From assembly GCA_045649825.1 (NCBI GenBank), contig JAZRQO010000009.1, positions 1 through 64,000 of the forward strand: a stretch of DNA of 64,000 bases, read 5' to 3'. Of this stretch, positions 50,821 to 60,399 are shown piece after piece. Source of the DNA: RGIG9115 sp045649825 (GTDB lineage Bacteria; Bacillota; Clostridia; UBA1381). How positions within the stretch are numbered: the first letter of the stretch is position 1; the number at the start of each line of letters is the position of its first letter. The notes below the pieces were generated by a model. It saw nothing but the letters and a program-made list of their open reading frames with translations, had not been told where the DNA came from and ran no database searches. The translations under genes were made by a program, and so were the position numbers.

Positions 50821-51552
50821 ATGTATAATGATTTTGCATATGTATATGACGAGTTAATCAGGGAAGATATTGAATACGAAAAGGTTTGTGATTTTTTAGA
50901 AAATGTTTTTACAATTTACGATAAAAATCCAAATCTGGTATGCGATTTGGCTTGCGGAACAGGAAATATAACCATCCCTATGTCGCGTAGGGGTTATGAT
51001 ATGATTGGTGTTGATGTTTCAATCGAAATGCTTGATGTTGCAAGAAGTAAGAATAACTCAGGTAAAGATATTCTTTATTTGTGTCAGGATATGAGAAAAC
51101 TTGATCTTTACGGGACCTGTGATGCATTTTTGTGTATGACTGACGGATTTAATTATATAACAAGTATGGAAGCACTAAAAAAAATATTTAATCGAATAAG
51201 AACTTGCTTTATTGAGCCTGACGGAATATTTATTTTTGATTTAAGCAGTGTGTATAAACTGAAAAATGTTCTTGGCGGAAATATTTTTATATATGATAAA
51301 GATGATATGTTCTATACATGGGAGAACAGCTACAAAGAGCCGTTTTGTAAAATGGAACTGAATTTTTTTAAAAAAGACGGGGAAGTGTACACCAGGTTCG
51401 AAGAATCGCAAATACAAAGAGGATATACAAAGAAACAGATTGAAAATTTGCTGATTGAAAGCGGTTTTTCAAAAGTAGATGTTTACGGCGGATATACATT
51501 CAATCCGCCTGGAAATAGCGAGAATAGACTTGTTTTTGTGGCATTGCCATGA
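50821..51552 (+). CDS. SAM-dependent methyltransferase (class I)
   Basis: 243 residues. The N-terminal FAYVYDELIREDIEYEKVCD is typical of the YqeM-like group. The SAM-binding motif I is VCDLACGTGNITIPMSRRGY (about 40-59), motif post-I is GVDVSIEMLDVA, and CQDMRKLDLYGTCDAFLCM follows. The substrate is unknown; close relatives act on small molecules or tRNA. It stands alone with a weak ribosome site (TTGAGG). Confidence 0.85.
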   Translation: MYNDFAYVYDELIREDIEYEKVCDFLENVFTIYDKNPNLVCDLACGTGNITIPMSRRGYDMIGVDVSIEMLDVARSKNNSGKDILYLCQDMRKLDLYGTCDAFLCMTDGFNYITSMEALKKIFNRIRTCFIEPDGIFIFDLSSVYKLKNVLGGNIFIYDKDDMFYTWENSYKEPFCKMELNFFKKDGEVYTRFEESQIQRGYTKKQIENLLIESGFSKVDVYGGYTFNPPGNSENRLVFVALP

Positions 51553-51643
51553 CTTTTTGGGAATAATAGTTACTTTTGATAAAAAAAAATATTAAATATG
51601 AATTATTTTGTTGAATTTTCAAACAAATAAATTTGTGAAAAAC

Positions 51644-51672
51644 TTGACGAATATAAAAAAAGGTTATATAAT
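51644..51672 (+). promoter_or_regulatory. Sigma-A promoter of serC-serA
   Basis: TTGACG (51644-51649) and TATAAT (51667-51672) are 17 bp apart. The leader of about 75 bases holds a small hairpin GCTTCAATTTTGAAGC but no known riboswitch. Confidence 0.8.
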
Positions 51673-51753
51673 ATATCTTGTGTATAATAAATACTTGCTT
51701 CAATTTTGAAGCTAAAATAATTAGTCGCATAATGTGGCAGATAGGAGTTTTAT

Positions 51754-52827
51754 ATGAGAGTTTATAATTTTTCAGCAGGACCGTCAATGTTGCCGGTAGA
51801 AGTGCTTGAAAAGGCACAGAAAGAAATGGTAGAATACGGCAAATCCGGCATGTCCGTTATGGAAATGAGCCATCGTTCAAAGGACTACGAAGAAATTATC
51901 TTTGGTGCTGAAGCTCTCGTTCGCGAGCTGATGAATGTACCTGATAATTATAAGATCCTTTTCTTACAGGGCGGAGGTTCCAGTCAGTTTGCAATGATTC
52001 CTATGAACCTTGCAAAGAATAAGAAGGCAGATTATGTTATCACAGGTCAGTGGGCTAAGAAAGCAGCAGAGGAAGCAGAAAAGTACATGGAAGTTAATCG
52101 TGTTGCAAGCTCTGCAGACAAAACCTTCTCATACATACCTAAGCTTGATAAGACCAAGTTCTCAAAGGATGCAGATTATTTCTATATCTGCTATAACAAC
52201 ACAATTTACGGAACAAGATATACAGAGCTTCCCGAAACAGATGCTCCCCTTGTTGCAGACATTTCTTCCTGCGTAATGTCAGAAGAAATTGATGTTTCAA
52301 AATTCGGACTTCTTTTTGCTGGTGCTCAGAAAAACCTTGGTCCTGCAGGTGTTACTCTTGTAATTGTACGCGAAGACCTTATCGGTGAAACATTACCCGA
52401 GACACCTACAATGTTTGATTATGCAATTCATGCTAAGAACGATTCACTTTACAACACTCCTCCTACATATTCAATATACACTCTAAAGCTTGTTCTTGAA
52501 TGGGTAAAAGAGCAGGGCGGAGTTGCAGCTATTCAGAAAATCAATGAAGCAAAAGCAAAGCTTCTTTATGATTTTCTTGATAACTCGAAGCTTTTTAAGG
52601 GAACTGTTGTTCCTGAAGACCGTTCACTAATGAATGTTCCCTTTGTAACAGGTAACGAAGAACTCGACGCTAAGTTCGTTAAAGAAGCTAAAGAAGCTGG
52701 CTTTGTTAACCTTAAGGGACACCGTTCTGTTGGCGGTATGAGAGCCAGCATATATAATGCAATGCCTGTTGAAGGTGTTGAAAAGCTTGTTGAATTTATG
52801 AAAAAATTCGAAGCTGAAAATCTTTAA
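51754..52827 (+). CDS. serC: Phosphoserine aminotransferase
   Basis: 357 residues. SerC makes phosphoserine from 3-phosphohydroxypyruvate and glutamate, using pyridoxal phosphate. Marks: YNFSAGPSMLPVEVLEKAQK at the N-terminus, FLQGGGSSQFAMIPMNL (cofactor phosphate loop), ADISSCVMSEEIDVSKFG and the Schiff-base Lys in FAGAQKNLGPAGV (about 194). The C-terminus has LKGHRSVGGMRASIYNAMP. TAGGAG lies before the ATG. serA follows after 21 bases. Confidence 0.96.
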   Translation: MRVYNFSAGPSMLPVEVLEKAQKEMVEYGKSGMSVMEMSHRSKDYEEIIFGAEALVRELMNVPDNYKILFLQGGGSSQFAMIPMNLAKNKKADYVITGQWAKKAAEEAEKYMEVNRVASSADKTFSYIPKLDKTKFSKDADYFYICYNNTIYGTRYTELPETDAPLVADISSCVMSEEIDVSKFGLLFAGAQKNLGPAGVTLVIVREDLIGETLPETPTMFDYAIHAKNDSLYNTPPTYSIYTLKLVLEWVKEQGGVAAIQKINEAKAKLLYDFLDNSKLFKGTVVPEDRSLMNVPFVTGNEELDAKFVKEAKEAGFVNLKGHRSVGGMRASIYNAMPVEGVEKLVEFMKKFEAENL

Positions 52828-52848
52828 TTGAAAGGATGCTTAAAAGAG

Positions 52849-54012
52849 ATGTTTAACATTTTAACACTTAATAAGATTGCAGCTTGCGGTCTTGATCAGC
52901 TTGATGATGATAAATATTCAATAACAGATAATACTTCTGCAGATGCAGACGGCATTATTCTCAGAAGCTTTGCTATGCACGATATGGAACTTCCTAAAAC
53001 GCTTTTGGGTGTAGCACGTGCAGGTGCCGGAACAAACAATATTCCCATTCCTAAGTGTACCGAAAAGGGTATAGTTGTTTTTAACACTCCCGGTGCTAAT
53101 GCAAACGGAGTAAAAGAACTTGTTATTGCAGGACTTTTGCTTGCTTCAAGAAAAGTGGTTGATGGCATTAACTGGGCTTCAACTCTTACAGGTGACGACA
53201 CTCCGAAACAGGTGGAGAAGGGCAAATCTTCTTTTGCAGGATGTGAAATCAAAGGTAAAACTCTTGGCGTTATCGGACTTGGTGCTATTGGTGTTCTTGT
53301 TGCAAACGCAGCACTTGAACTGGGTATGAAAGTTATAGGTTACGACCCTTATCTTTCTATCAATGCCGCTTGGAAACTTGATTCTCATGTAAAGAAAGCT
53401 GCAAGCTATCAGGAAATTTTTGAAACTTGTGACTATATCACAATGCACATCCCCCTTACTGACGATACGCGTTCATTTATAAATGCTGAAGCGATTTCTA
53501 CAATGAAAGATGGAGTTAAAATTCTTAACTTCTCACGTGGTGAGCTTGTTGATAACAGTGCAATCAAGGCTGCTATTGAAAGTGGTAAGGTTAGTTCTTA
53601 TGTTGTTGACTTCCCATGTGCTGAAACAGTTAATGTTCCTGGAATTATAGCTATCCCTCACCTTGGGGCTTCCACTGAAGAGTCTGAAGATAACTGTGCT
53701 ATTATGGCTGCAAGTCAGCTTGCTGATTTCCTTGAAACAGGTAATGTTGTAAATTCGGTTAATCTTCCTAATTGTTCACTTCCTGAAGGTGGACTTGGCA
53801 GACTTACTGTTATTCACAAGAATGTGCCTAATATGATTACTCAGTTTACAAAAATTCTTTCAGATAAAAACATAAATATTGCAGATATGATTAATAAGAG
53901 CAAGGGTGATGTAGCTTACTGTATATTCAATACAGACCATGAACTCACAGAAGATGTTCTTAAGAGCATTGAAGCAGTTGACGGTGTTCTTAAAGCCAGA
54001 ATTATTAAATAA
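52849..54012 (+). CDS. serA: D-3-phosphoglycerate dehydrogenase
   Basis: 387 residues from the ATG at 52849; an in-frame TTG at 52828 overlaps the AAAGGA ribosome site. SerA oxidises 3-phosphoglycerate, the first step of serine synthesis. NAD site: KGKTLGVIGLGAIGVLVANA (about 133). Catalytic residues: the Arg in NFSRGELVD (about 230), a Glu and the His in IPHLGASTEES (about 278). A C-terminal ACT domain (HKNVPNMITQFTKILSDKNI) suggests serine feedback. It ends at a terminator. Confidence 0.95.
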   Translation: MFNILTLNKIAACGLDQLDDDKYSITDNTSADADGIILRSFAMHDMELPKTLLGVARAGAGTNNIPIPKCTEKGIVVFNTPGANANGVKELVIAGLLLASRKVVDGINWASTLTGDDTPKQVEKGKSSFAGCEIKGKTLGVIGLGAIGVLVANAALELGMKVIGYDPYLSINAAWKLDSHVKKAASYQEIFETCDYITMHIPLTDDTRSFINAEAISTMKDGVKILNFSRGELVDNSAIKAAIESGKVSSYVVDFPCAETVNVPGIIAIPHLGASTEESEDNCAIMAASQLADFLETGNVVNSVNLPNCSLPEGGLGRLTVIHKNVPNMITQFTKILSDKNINIADMINKSKGDVAYCIFNTDHELTEDVLKSIEAVDGVLKARIIK

Positions 54013-54020
54013 ATATTTTA

Positions 54021-54053
54021 GACAGCTTTCAATTTTTTGAAAGCTGTCTTATT
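54021..54053 (+). terminator. Terminator of serC-serA
   Basis: GACAGCTTTC pairs perfectly with GAAAGCTGTC around an 8-base loop, followed by TTATTTG. Confidence 0.8.
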
Positions 54054-54060
54054 TGTAATA

Positions 54061-54089
54061 TTGACAAATTAAGGTAAATAAAGTATAAT
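54061..54089 (+). promoter_or_regulatory. Sigma-A promoter of murD
   Basis: A consensus TTGACA (54061-54066) and TATAAT (54084-54089) are 17 bp apart, 44 bases before the ATG. Confidence 0.85.
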
Positions 54090-54133
54090 GTTCAGAAGAA
54101 AGCGTGTATGACAGGTGTAAAGGAGATTTAAAA

Positions 54134-55426
54134 ATGCTTGATAATTATATCAGAGAACTGATTTATAATAAAAAAGTACTGATCATGGGTTTTGGAAGAG
54201 AAGGCAGGTCAACTTTAAGGATTTTGGAACGAATAGGCGGATATGATGAAATTGCAATTTCTGACATAAACCCTGTATCTGATGTAAACATACCGGTCTT
54301 CTGTGGATGTGATTATCAAAAAGCGGCAGACAATTTTGAAGTTATATTTAAAAGTCCCGGTGTTGTACTTGAGGATGGTGCACAATCAGATAAAGTTATA
54401 TCTCAGACTGATGTTATAATCCACTGTTATAAAGAAAGAATGATTGGTATAACGGGTACTAAAGGTAAGAGTACAACTACGTCTCTTATATTTCACGTGC
54501 TTGAATTTGCAGGGAAAGAACCTGTTTTGATGGGAAATATAGGAATACCTGCTTTTGATGCAATAGAAATGATTACTGATGATGCTGTAATTGTATACGA
54601 GCTATCCTGTCATCAGCTTGAGTTTGCTAAAGAATCGCCTGCAACCGGTGTTTTACTCAATATATATCCTGAACACCTTGACCATTATGGAACATTTGAA
54701 AAATACAAAGCAGCAAAAGAAAATATTTATAAAAACATGTTGACATCTGACTGTCTGGTTTGCGGATATGAGTTTACACCTGACGATTTTTCGGGTGATT
54801 TAGTCACTGTTTCTATGAATGCGAAGGAAGCTGATATTGTTGCGGAAGAAGATTTGCTTAGAGGCGATGGTTTTAAACTTGTGCCTGAATGCAATCTGTT
54901 TGGAGTTCATAATATGTACAACATCGGCATTGCCTATGCTGTGTGTTCACGTTTTGGGGTGAGTTTGCCTAAGTTTGCAGAAGCTCTTAAAAGTTTTAAA
55001 CCCCTTCCGCACAGGCTTGAACTTTTTGCAGAAATTAACGGTGTACAATATTTTGATGATTCTATATCCACGATTCCTGAAACAACTATTAAAGCGATTT
55101 CAAGTATTAAAAATCCAGGAACTCTTATTTTGGGTGGTATGGATAGAGGGATAGAACTGAATTCTCTCTCTGAATATCTTATCGAAAATCCTGTACCAAA
55201 TCTTATTTTAATGCCTGATACGGGTTTGCTGCTTTTTGAACTTCTCGACGGTAAATGCGAGTCAAATATTATCAGAGTTGCTGATTTAAAAGAGGCCGCA
55301 GTTGTGGCGAAAAAGATTACTAAACCCGGTTTTTCCTGTATATTAAGCCCAGCGGCTGCAAGTTACGGATTTTTTAAAAACTTCGAGGAACGCGGTGACT
55401 GTTTCAAAAATTATATAACGGAATAA
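54134..55426 (+). CDS. murD: UDP-N-acetylmuramoyl-L-alanine:D-glutamate ligase
   Basis: 430 residues from the ATG at 54134, after AAAGGAG; a GTG 30 bases earlier precedes that site. MurD adds D-Glu to UDP-MurNAc-L-Ala in peptidoglycan synthesis. Marks: VLIMGFGREGRST, SPGVVLEDG, the ATP loop GITGTKGKSTTTSLI (about 109), YELSCHQLEFA, NIYPEHLDHYGTFEKYKAAK, and DSISTIPETTIKAI in the C-terminal domain. It is a single gene, away from a division and wall cluster, so it may be the only MurD or a second copy. Confidence 0.9.
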   Translation: MLDNYIRELIYNKKVLIMGFGREGRSTLRILERIGGYDEIAISDINPVSDVNIPVFCGCDYQKAADNFEVIFKSPGVVLEDGAQSDKVISQTDVIIHCYKERMIGITGTKGKSTTTSLIFHVLEFAGKEPVLMGNIGIPAFDAIEMITDDAVIVYELSCHQLEFAKESPATGVLLNIYPEHLDHYGTFEKYKAAKENIYKNMLTSDCLVCGYEFTPDDFSGDLVTVSMNAKEADIVAEEDLLRGDGFKLVPECNLFGVHNMYNIGIAYAVCSRFGVSLPKFAEALKSFKPLPHRLELFAEINGVQYFDDSISTIPETTIKAISSIKNPGTLILGGMDRGIELNSLSEYLIENPVPNLILMPDTGLLLFELLDGKCESNIIRVADLKEAAVVAKKITKPGFSCILSPAAASYGFFKNFEERGDCFKNYITE

Positions 55427-55536
55427 TGTTTATAAATAATTATAACTTATTTACTCTTTGTTCATATCTATGTAAAAATATTGGTTTATTATATAATTAA
55501 TAATTTAATTTTGTTATATGAAAGGGTGGGAATAGA

Positions 55537-56778
55537 ATGAGAAAATATCCGCATACTCAGATTACCGATCTTGTATTATATGAAGCCAAAACTAAGAAAA
55601 CTAAAAAACCTCGAATATGGCTTGCTTGCCTTTGTTCCGCTTTGGTTGCAAGCATATTTACAGGCGGACTTGTAGGTTCAGGAATGTATCTTCTGAACTC
55701 AAACAAAGAAAAAATGCAAATCAATTCTGTTTCGGGGCTTAATTCAGGTAATGATAATGGAATTATTGAATATGTTACTAACAAAAATGAAGAATCACAA
55801 GACGGCCGTCCTGTTTTGTCTGTAACTGAAATTGCCAAAAAGGTAGGTCCGAGTGTTGTTGGCGTTATTAATAAAACTACAGTTCAGCCGAGAAAGATGT
55901 TTGATCCTTTCAGTGGACGTTATTTCTATTATGATGACCCTGCAAACACTGAAAACCAACTTATAGAACAGGGAAGTGGCTCGGGCATTATTATCACTTC
56001 AAGCGGTTATGTTGTAACCAACGAGCATGTTATAAGCGGAGCTACAGAAATTAGTGTAATTCTTAATTCAGGCGAAGAGCTTACTGCAAAGCTTGTAGGT
56101 TCAGATGAAAAGACGGATGTTGCTATTTTAAAAGTTGAAACAGATAAAGAACTCACTGCAGCTACATTGGGTGACTCAGCAGCTGTTGAAGTGGGTGAGC
56201 TTGCAGTTGCGATCGGTAATCCTCTTGGACAGGAGTTTGCCGGTAGTGTTACGGCGGGAGTAATCAGTGCTGTTAACAGAACAATGACTATTGATAACAG
56301 AACATACAATCTTCTTCAGACTGACGCTGCAATCAATAGCGGAAATTCAGGTGGAGCTTTGATTAATAAGTATGGTGAAGTTGTCGGGATAAACTCTGTT
56401 AAACTGTCCCAGGCAGGTGTTGAAGGACTTGGTTTTGCTATTGCGATTTCTGAGGTTAAGCCTATAATTAACGATCTTATGTCTTCAGGCCACGTAAAAG
56501 GCAGGCCGCTTGTTGGTATAACAGTTGCTGAAACAAGATATGGATTGTTTGTATCAGGTGTTTCTGAAGGAACAGGAGCAGAGAAGGCGGGACTTCTTGA
56601 AGGTGATATGATAGTTAAGGTTGACGGTGAAGCTGTTAAGTCTTCCGCGGAGCTTAACGAAATACGTGATAAAAAGAAGCCCGGTGAAAAGCTTAAGTTC
56701 AGCATTTTCCGTGACGGTGAAAGTCTTGAATTGGATATAGTGTTGATGGATAGTGCTGATTTTCAGGAAAAAGAATAA
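55537..56778 (+). CDS. HtrA/DegP-type membrane serine protease
   Basis: 413 residues. HtrA proteases degrade misfolded exported proteins. A short cytosolic part and one membrane segment (IWLACLCSALVASIFTGGLV, about 26-45) anchor the protein, with the protease outside. The catalytic triad is visible: His in YVVTNEHVISGA (about 163), Asp in DEKTDVAILKV (about 193), Ser in INSGNSGGALINKYGEVVGI (about 270). A PDZ domain follows (GLFVSGVSEGTGAEKAGLLE, about 335 on). GAAAGGGTGGGAA precedes the ATG. It is a one-gene unit; a stress-response promoter is possible but not visible. Confidence 0.95.
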   Translation: MRKYPHTQITDLVLYEAKTKKTKKPRIWLACLCSALVASIFTGGLVGSGMYLLNSNKEKMQINSVSGLNSGNDNGIIEYVTNKNEESQDGRPVLSVTEIAKKVGPSVVGVINKTTVQPRKMFDPFSGRYFYYDDPANTENQLIEQGSGSGIIITSSGYVVTNEHVISGATEISVILNSGEELTAKLVGSDEKTDVAILKVETDKELTAATLGDSAAVEVGELAVAIGNPLGQEFAGSVTAGVISAVNRTMTIDNRTYNLLQTDAAINSGNSGGALINKYGEVVGINSVKLSQAGVEGLGFAIAISEVKPIINDLMSSGHVKGRPLVGITVAETRYGLFVSGVSEGTGAEKAGLLEGDMIVKVDGEAVKSSAELNEIRDKKKPGEKLKFSIFRDGESLELDIVLMDSADFQEKE

Positions 56779-56784
56779 ATAATT

Positions 56785-56819
56785 AATGCCGGAGGTTTCT
56801 TCTCCGGCATATTTTTTTT
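56785..56819 (+). terminator. Terminator of the HtrA gene
   Basis: ATGCCGGAG pairs with CTCCGGCAT around a short loop, followed by an A and eight T. Confidence 0.92.
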
Positions 56820-56995
56820 AATATTGGGGGCATAAAGGAAATCTTTTTTATATAATTTGCTTTAAAATAACTACTGCTATATGGTAATTTTGAAAAAACT
56901 TTAAATTTTTTTGAAAATCTATAGAAATTTAATTTTGTTTGGTGTATAATAAGATGATGGAATATTTTTAATCTGAATTGAAAGGTTGGAGTTAA

Positions 56996-57475
56996 ATGCA
57001 GGAATTTTTAAAAGTTTTGGAACAAGACGGACGTTGTGCTAACAGTCGTATAGCAAGAATGTTGGGTATTACGGAAGAAGAAGTAGCCGCCCGTATTGCT
57101 GACCTTGAAAAAAAGAAAGTAATAGTTGGATATAAAACGCTTATAAATTGGGATAGAACAGACCGAGAAGTTGTTGATGCATTTATTGAACTTAAGGTAA
57201 CACCCCAGCGTGGTGAGGGGTTTGATAAAGTTGCAGAACGCATATATAAGTATCCTCAGGTTAAAACAGTTTATCTTATGAGCGGAACACATGATATTGC
57301 TGTAATCATTGAAGGCTCAAGTATGAAAGAGGTTGCTTTGTTTGTTGCAGAAAAGCTTGCTCCTATGGAGGAAGTTATGAGTACTTCTACTTCTTTTGTA
57401 CTTAAAAAATACAAACAAGACGGCGTAATATACTATGACGATGAAAAGGTTATGAGAGAGGTAATAACTTTATGA
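56996..57475 (+). CDS. Lrp/AsnC-family transcriptional regulator
   Basis: 159 residues. The N-terminal winged helix-turn-helix is MQEFLKVLEQDGRCANSRIA, then LGITEEEVAARIADLEKKKV and IVGYKTLINWD. The C-terminal RAM-like domain (about 60-145) has AFIELKVTPQRG and VKTVYLMSGTHDIAVIIEG, which usually binds amino acids. AAAGGTTGGAG lies before the ATG. The stop overlaps the aminotransferase start by 4 bases (ATGA), so it most likely controls that amino-acid metabolism gene. Confidence 0.92.
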   Translation: MQEFLKVLEQDGRCANSRIARMLGITEEEVAARIADLEKKKVIVGYKTLINWDRTDREVVDAFIELKVTPQRGEGFDKVAERIYKYPQVKTVYLMSGTHDIAVIIEGSSMKEVALFVAEKLAPMEEVMSTSTSFVLKKYKQDGVIYYDDEKVMREVITL

Positions 57476-58644
57476 TAAATTACGATAAAATTGTTAATAA
57501 GGTGGTTGCTGGTTTACCACCATCAGGAATAAGAAAATTTTTTGATCTTGCCGAACAGATGGATGATGTGATTTCGCTCGGAGTGGGCGAACCGGATTTT
57601 GTTACACCGTGGGCAATAAGAGAGGCAGGTATTTATTCTTTAGAAAAAGGAAGAACGTATTATACAAGTAATTCCGGGCTTTCTGAACTTCGTGAAGAAT
57701 GCGCTAACTATATGCGTCGCAAGTATGATGTTACTTATAATCCTGAGAATGAAATCTTGATTACTGTGGGCGGCAGTGAGGCTATTGACGCTATGATTCG
57801 TGCTATAATTGAGCCTGGGGATGAGGTTCTTATTCCAGAACCAAGCTTTGTTTGTTATAAGCCGTGTACGCTTATATCAGGTGGAGTTCCTGTTATTATT
57901 GAAACAAAGGAAGAAGATGATTTTAAACTTACGCCGGAACAGTTAAAAGAAAAAATTACTGATAAAACAAAACTTCTTGTTTTACCATTCCCAAACAACC
58001 CGACGGGTGCAGTTATGGAAAAAGAAGAATTGGAAGCTATTGCTGACGTTCTGAGGGGTACAGATATTTTAGTGCTTTCTGATGAAATCTACGGCGAACT
58101 TAAATATTCTGATAAACCTCACGTACCTTTTTCAAAGATTGAAGGCATGTGGGAGAGAACGGTTGTTGTTAACGGTTTTTCGAAAGCTTTTGCTATGACT
58201 GGATGGCGTCTTGGATATGCTATGGGCCCTGCACCGATTATCTCTCTTATGAGAAAAATTCATCAGTTTGGCATAATGAGTGCACCCACAACCAGTCAGT
58301 ATGCAGCTATTGAAGCACTCCGTAACTGTGATAATGATGTACGAAATATGTGTGAGGAATATAATTACCGACGTAGATTTATTACTGACGGATTTAGAAA
58401 AATTGGTCTTTCATGTTTTGAGCCTTACGGTGCATTCTATGTTTTTCCTTGTATAAAAAGTCTTGGTATGACCAGTGATGAGTTTTGTAATAAACTTCTT
58501 GAAGAAGAACATGTTGCTGTTGTACCGGGAACTGCATTCGGCGATTGTGGCGAAGGCTTCATACGTTGTTCCTATGCATATTCAATAGATGAAATTGAAG
58601 AAGCGCTTAAACGTATAGCTGCATTTGTTGAAAGACATAAATAA
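57472..58644 (+). CDS. Class I/II pyridoxal-phosphate aminotransferase
   Basis: 390 residues. Marks: DDVISLGVGEPDFVTPWAIR at the N-terminus, VGGSEAIDAMIRAII (phosphate loop), LPFPNNPTGAVMEKEELE (Asn and Pro at the ring), DEIYGEL (Asp), the Schiff-base Lys in NGFSKAFAMTGWRLGY (about 231) and the Arg in GFIRCSYAYS (substrate carboxylate, about 363). The family has aromatic, aspartate and PatA-type members; the partner Lrp gene points to an amino acid, but which one is unknown. Confidence 0.92.
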   Translation: MINYDKIVNKVVAGLPPSGIRKFFDLAEQMDDVISLGVGEPDFVTPWAIREAGIYSLEKGRTYYTSNSGLSELREECANYMRRKYDVTYNPENEILITVGGSEAIDAMIRAIIEPGDEVLIPEPSFVCYKPCTLISGGVPVIIETKEEDDFKLTPEQLKEKITDKTKLLVLPFPNNPTGAVMEKEELEAIADVLRGTDILVLSDEIYGELKYSDKPHVPFSKIEGMWERTVVVNGFSKAFAMTGWRLGYAMGPAPIISLMRKIHQFGIMSAPTTSQYAAIEALRNCDNDVRNMCEEYNYRRRFITDGFRKIGLSCFEPYGAFYVFPCIKSLGMTSDEFCNKLLEEEHVAVVPGTAFGDCGEGFIRCSYAYSIDEIEEALKRIAAFVERHK

Positions 58645-58665
58645 TTTGAATTGGAGGTGTCAGTG

Positions 58666-60399
58666 ATGAAAAAGCTTTTTAAATACATAAAACCTCATAT
58701 TATTTTCTTTTTACTGGCACCAATATTTATGCTTGTAGAAGTAGGCGGGGAAGTTATGCTTCCTAAACTTATTTCAATGATAATTAACGATGGCGTTGCT
58801 GCCGAAGATACCGGATATATTCTACAAATCGGTTTTGTAATGGTTGGATTTGCTGTTATGATGATGAGTGGAGGCGTTCTTGGTGGATATTGTGCTACAA
58901 AAGCTGCTGTATCTTTCTCCGCTGATTTAAGACTTGATGTTTTCAAAAAACTTCAATCATATTCTTTTGAGGATATAGATGATTTTAGTACAGGTTCACT
59001 TGTAACAAGACTTACAAACGATATCGTACAAGTTCAGAATTGTACAAGAATGATGCTGGTTATGATGCTTCGCTCACCGGGTATGCTGATTGGTGCCCTT
59101 ATTATGGCATCCAGCATTAACGTAAAGCTTGCTGCTATAATTGCCTGCGTTATCCCTGTGCTTGTTGTTTCAGTCACGCTTATACTTAAAACTGCTTTTC
59201 CGCGTTTTGGGATTATGCAGAAAAAGCTCGACAATCTTAATTCAACAATACAGGAGAACATTACAAATGTTAGGGTAATCAAATCATTTTTACGACGTGA
59301 TTTTGAAATAAAAAAATTCAGCATTGCAAATGATGAACTTATGGATTCAACTCTACGTGCAATGGGAATTGTAATACTTAATATGCCGGTTTCCACATTA
59401 ATTATGAATCTCACTACAATTGCGATAGTATGGGTGGGCGGTAATTTTGTTATTGCGGGGACAATGCCTATAGGCGATTTAACTGCGTTTACGAGCTATA
59501 TAGTACAGATTCTTATGTCCTTGATGATGCTGTCAATGATTTTTTTACAGTTTTCCCGAGCGGCTGCATCTCTAAAACGTATAAACGAAATACTAAGCCA
59601 TAACGTTACTTTAAACGATAACAATTCAATGAATATTGATAAAAAGGTCGAATCCGGAAGCATTATATTTGAAAATGTTTTCTTCAGATATAACGGCAAT
59701 TCTGACCAGAATATACTTACCGACATCAATCTCTCCATCCCTTCTGGTGCTACTGTTGGAATAATTGGTATGACAGGAAGTGGAAAAACTTCTTTGGTAC
59801 AACTTATTCCAAGACTTTACGATGTAACATCAGGTCGTGTTCTTGTTGACGGTACCGACGTACGTGATTACTCTATTAAAAATTTACGTAACGATGTGTC
59901 AATGGTTTTGCAAAACAATGTGCTTTTTAGCGGCACAGTAAAGGAAAACCTTAAATGGGGCAATGAAAATGCATCTGATGAAGAAATAAAAATTGCATGT
60001 GACGCTGCACAGGCCACATCATTTATATCTTCACTGCCCAATGGTTTTGATGCAAAACTTGAACAGGGGGGAATTAATCTTTCAGGCGGTCAAAAGCAAC
60101 GTATGTGTATTGCTCGTGCTTTGCTGAAAAAGCCCAAAATTCTTATTCTGGATGATAGCACCAGTGCAGTAGACAGCGCAACCGAGGCAAGAATTAGGGA
60201 AAGCTTTAAAACAACATTAAAAGAAACAACGAAAATTATAATAGCCCAAAGAATTCAGTCAGTAATTGATGCTGATACTATAATAGTTATGGATGAAGGA
60301 CATATTACCGGAATAGGTACTCATAAAGAGCTTTTAAATTCTAATGATGTATACCGGGAAATATATTATTCTCAGACGGATAAGGAGGTGTCGGCATAA
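58666..60399 (+). CDS. Heterodimeric ABC exporter, first half (degenerate site)
   Basis: 577 residues from the ATG at 58666, after TTGGAGG; an earlier TTG overlaps that site. A six-helix type 1 exporter domain (about 1-310) is fused to an ATPase domain. The ATPase has Walker A GMTGSGKTS (about 368), signature LSGGQKQRMCIARAL and Walker B ILILDDSTSAVD, in which the usual catalytic Glu is Asp. That is the degenerate half seen in TM287/288-type and BmrC/D-type heterodimers. It lies 21 bases after the aminotransferase and overlaps the next gene as TAATG. Confidence 0.94.
   Translation: MKKLFKYIKPHIIFFLLAPIFMLVEVGGEVMLPKLISMIINDGVAAEDTGYILQIGFVMVGFAVMMMSGGVLGGYCATKAAVSFSADLRLDVFKKLQSYSFEDIDDFSTGSLVTRLTNDIVQVQNCTRMMLVMMLRSPGMLIGALIMASSINVKLAAIIACVIPVLVVSVTLILKTAFPRFGIMQKKLDNLNSTIQENITNVRVIKSFLRRDFEIKKFSIANDELMDSTLRAMGIVILNMPVSTLIMNLTTIAIVWVGGNFVIAGTMPIGDLTAFTSYIVQILMSLMMLSMIFLQFSRAAASLKRINEILSHNVTLNDNNSMNIDKKVESGSIIFENVFFRYNGNSDQNILTDINLSIPSGATVGIIGMTGSGKTSLVQLIPRLYDVTSGRVLVDGTDVRDYSIKNLRNDVSMVLQNNVLFSGTVKENLKWGNENASDEEIKIACDAAQATSFISSLPNGFDAKLEQGGINLSGGQKQRMCIARALLKKPKILILDDSTSAVDSATEARIRESFKTTLKETTKIIIAQRIQSVIDADTIIVMDEGHITGIGTHKELLNSNDVYREIYYSQTDKEVSA

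Noticed and set aside
51673..51753. Riboswitch or T-box in the serC leader
   Set aside because: The leader is about 75 bases, with one small hairpin and none of the conserved motifs.
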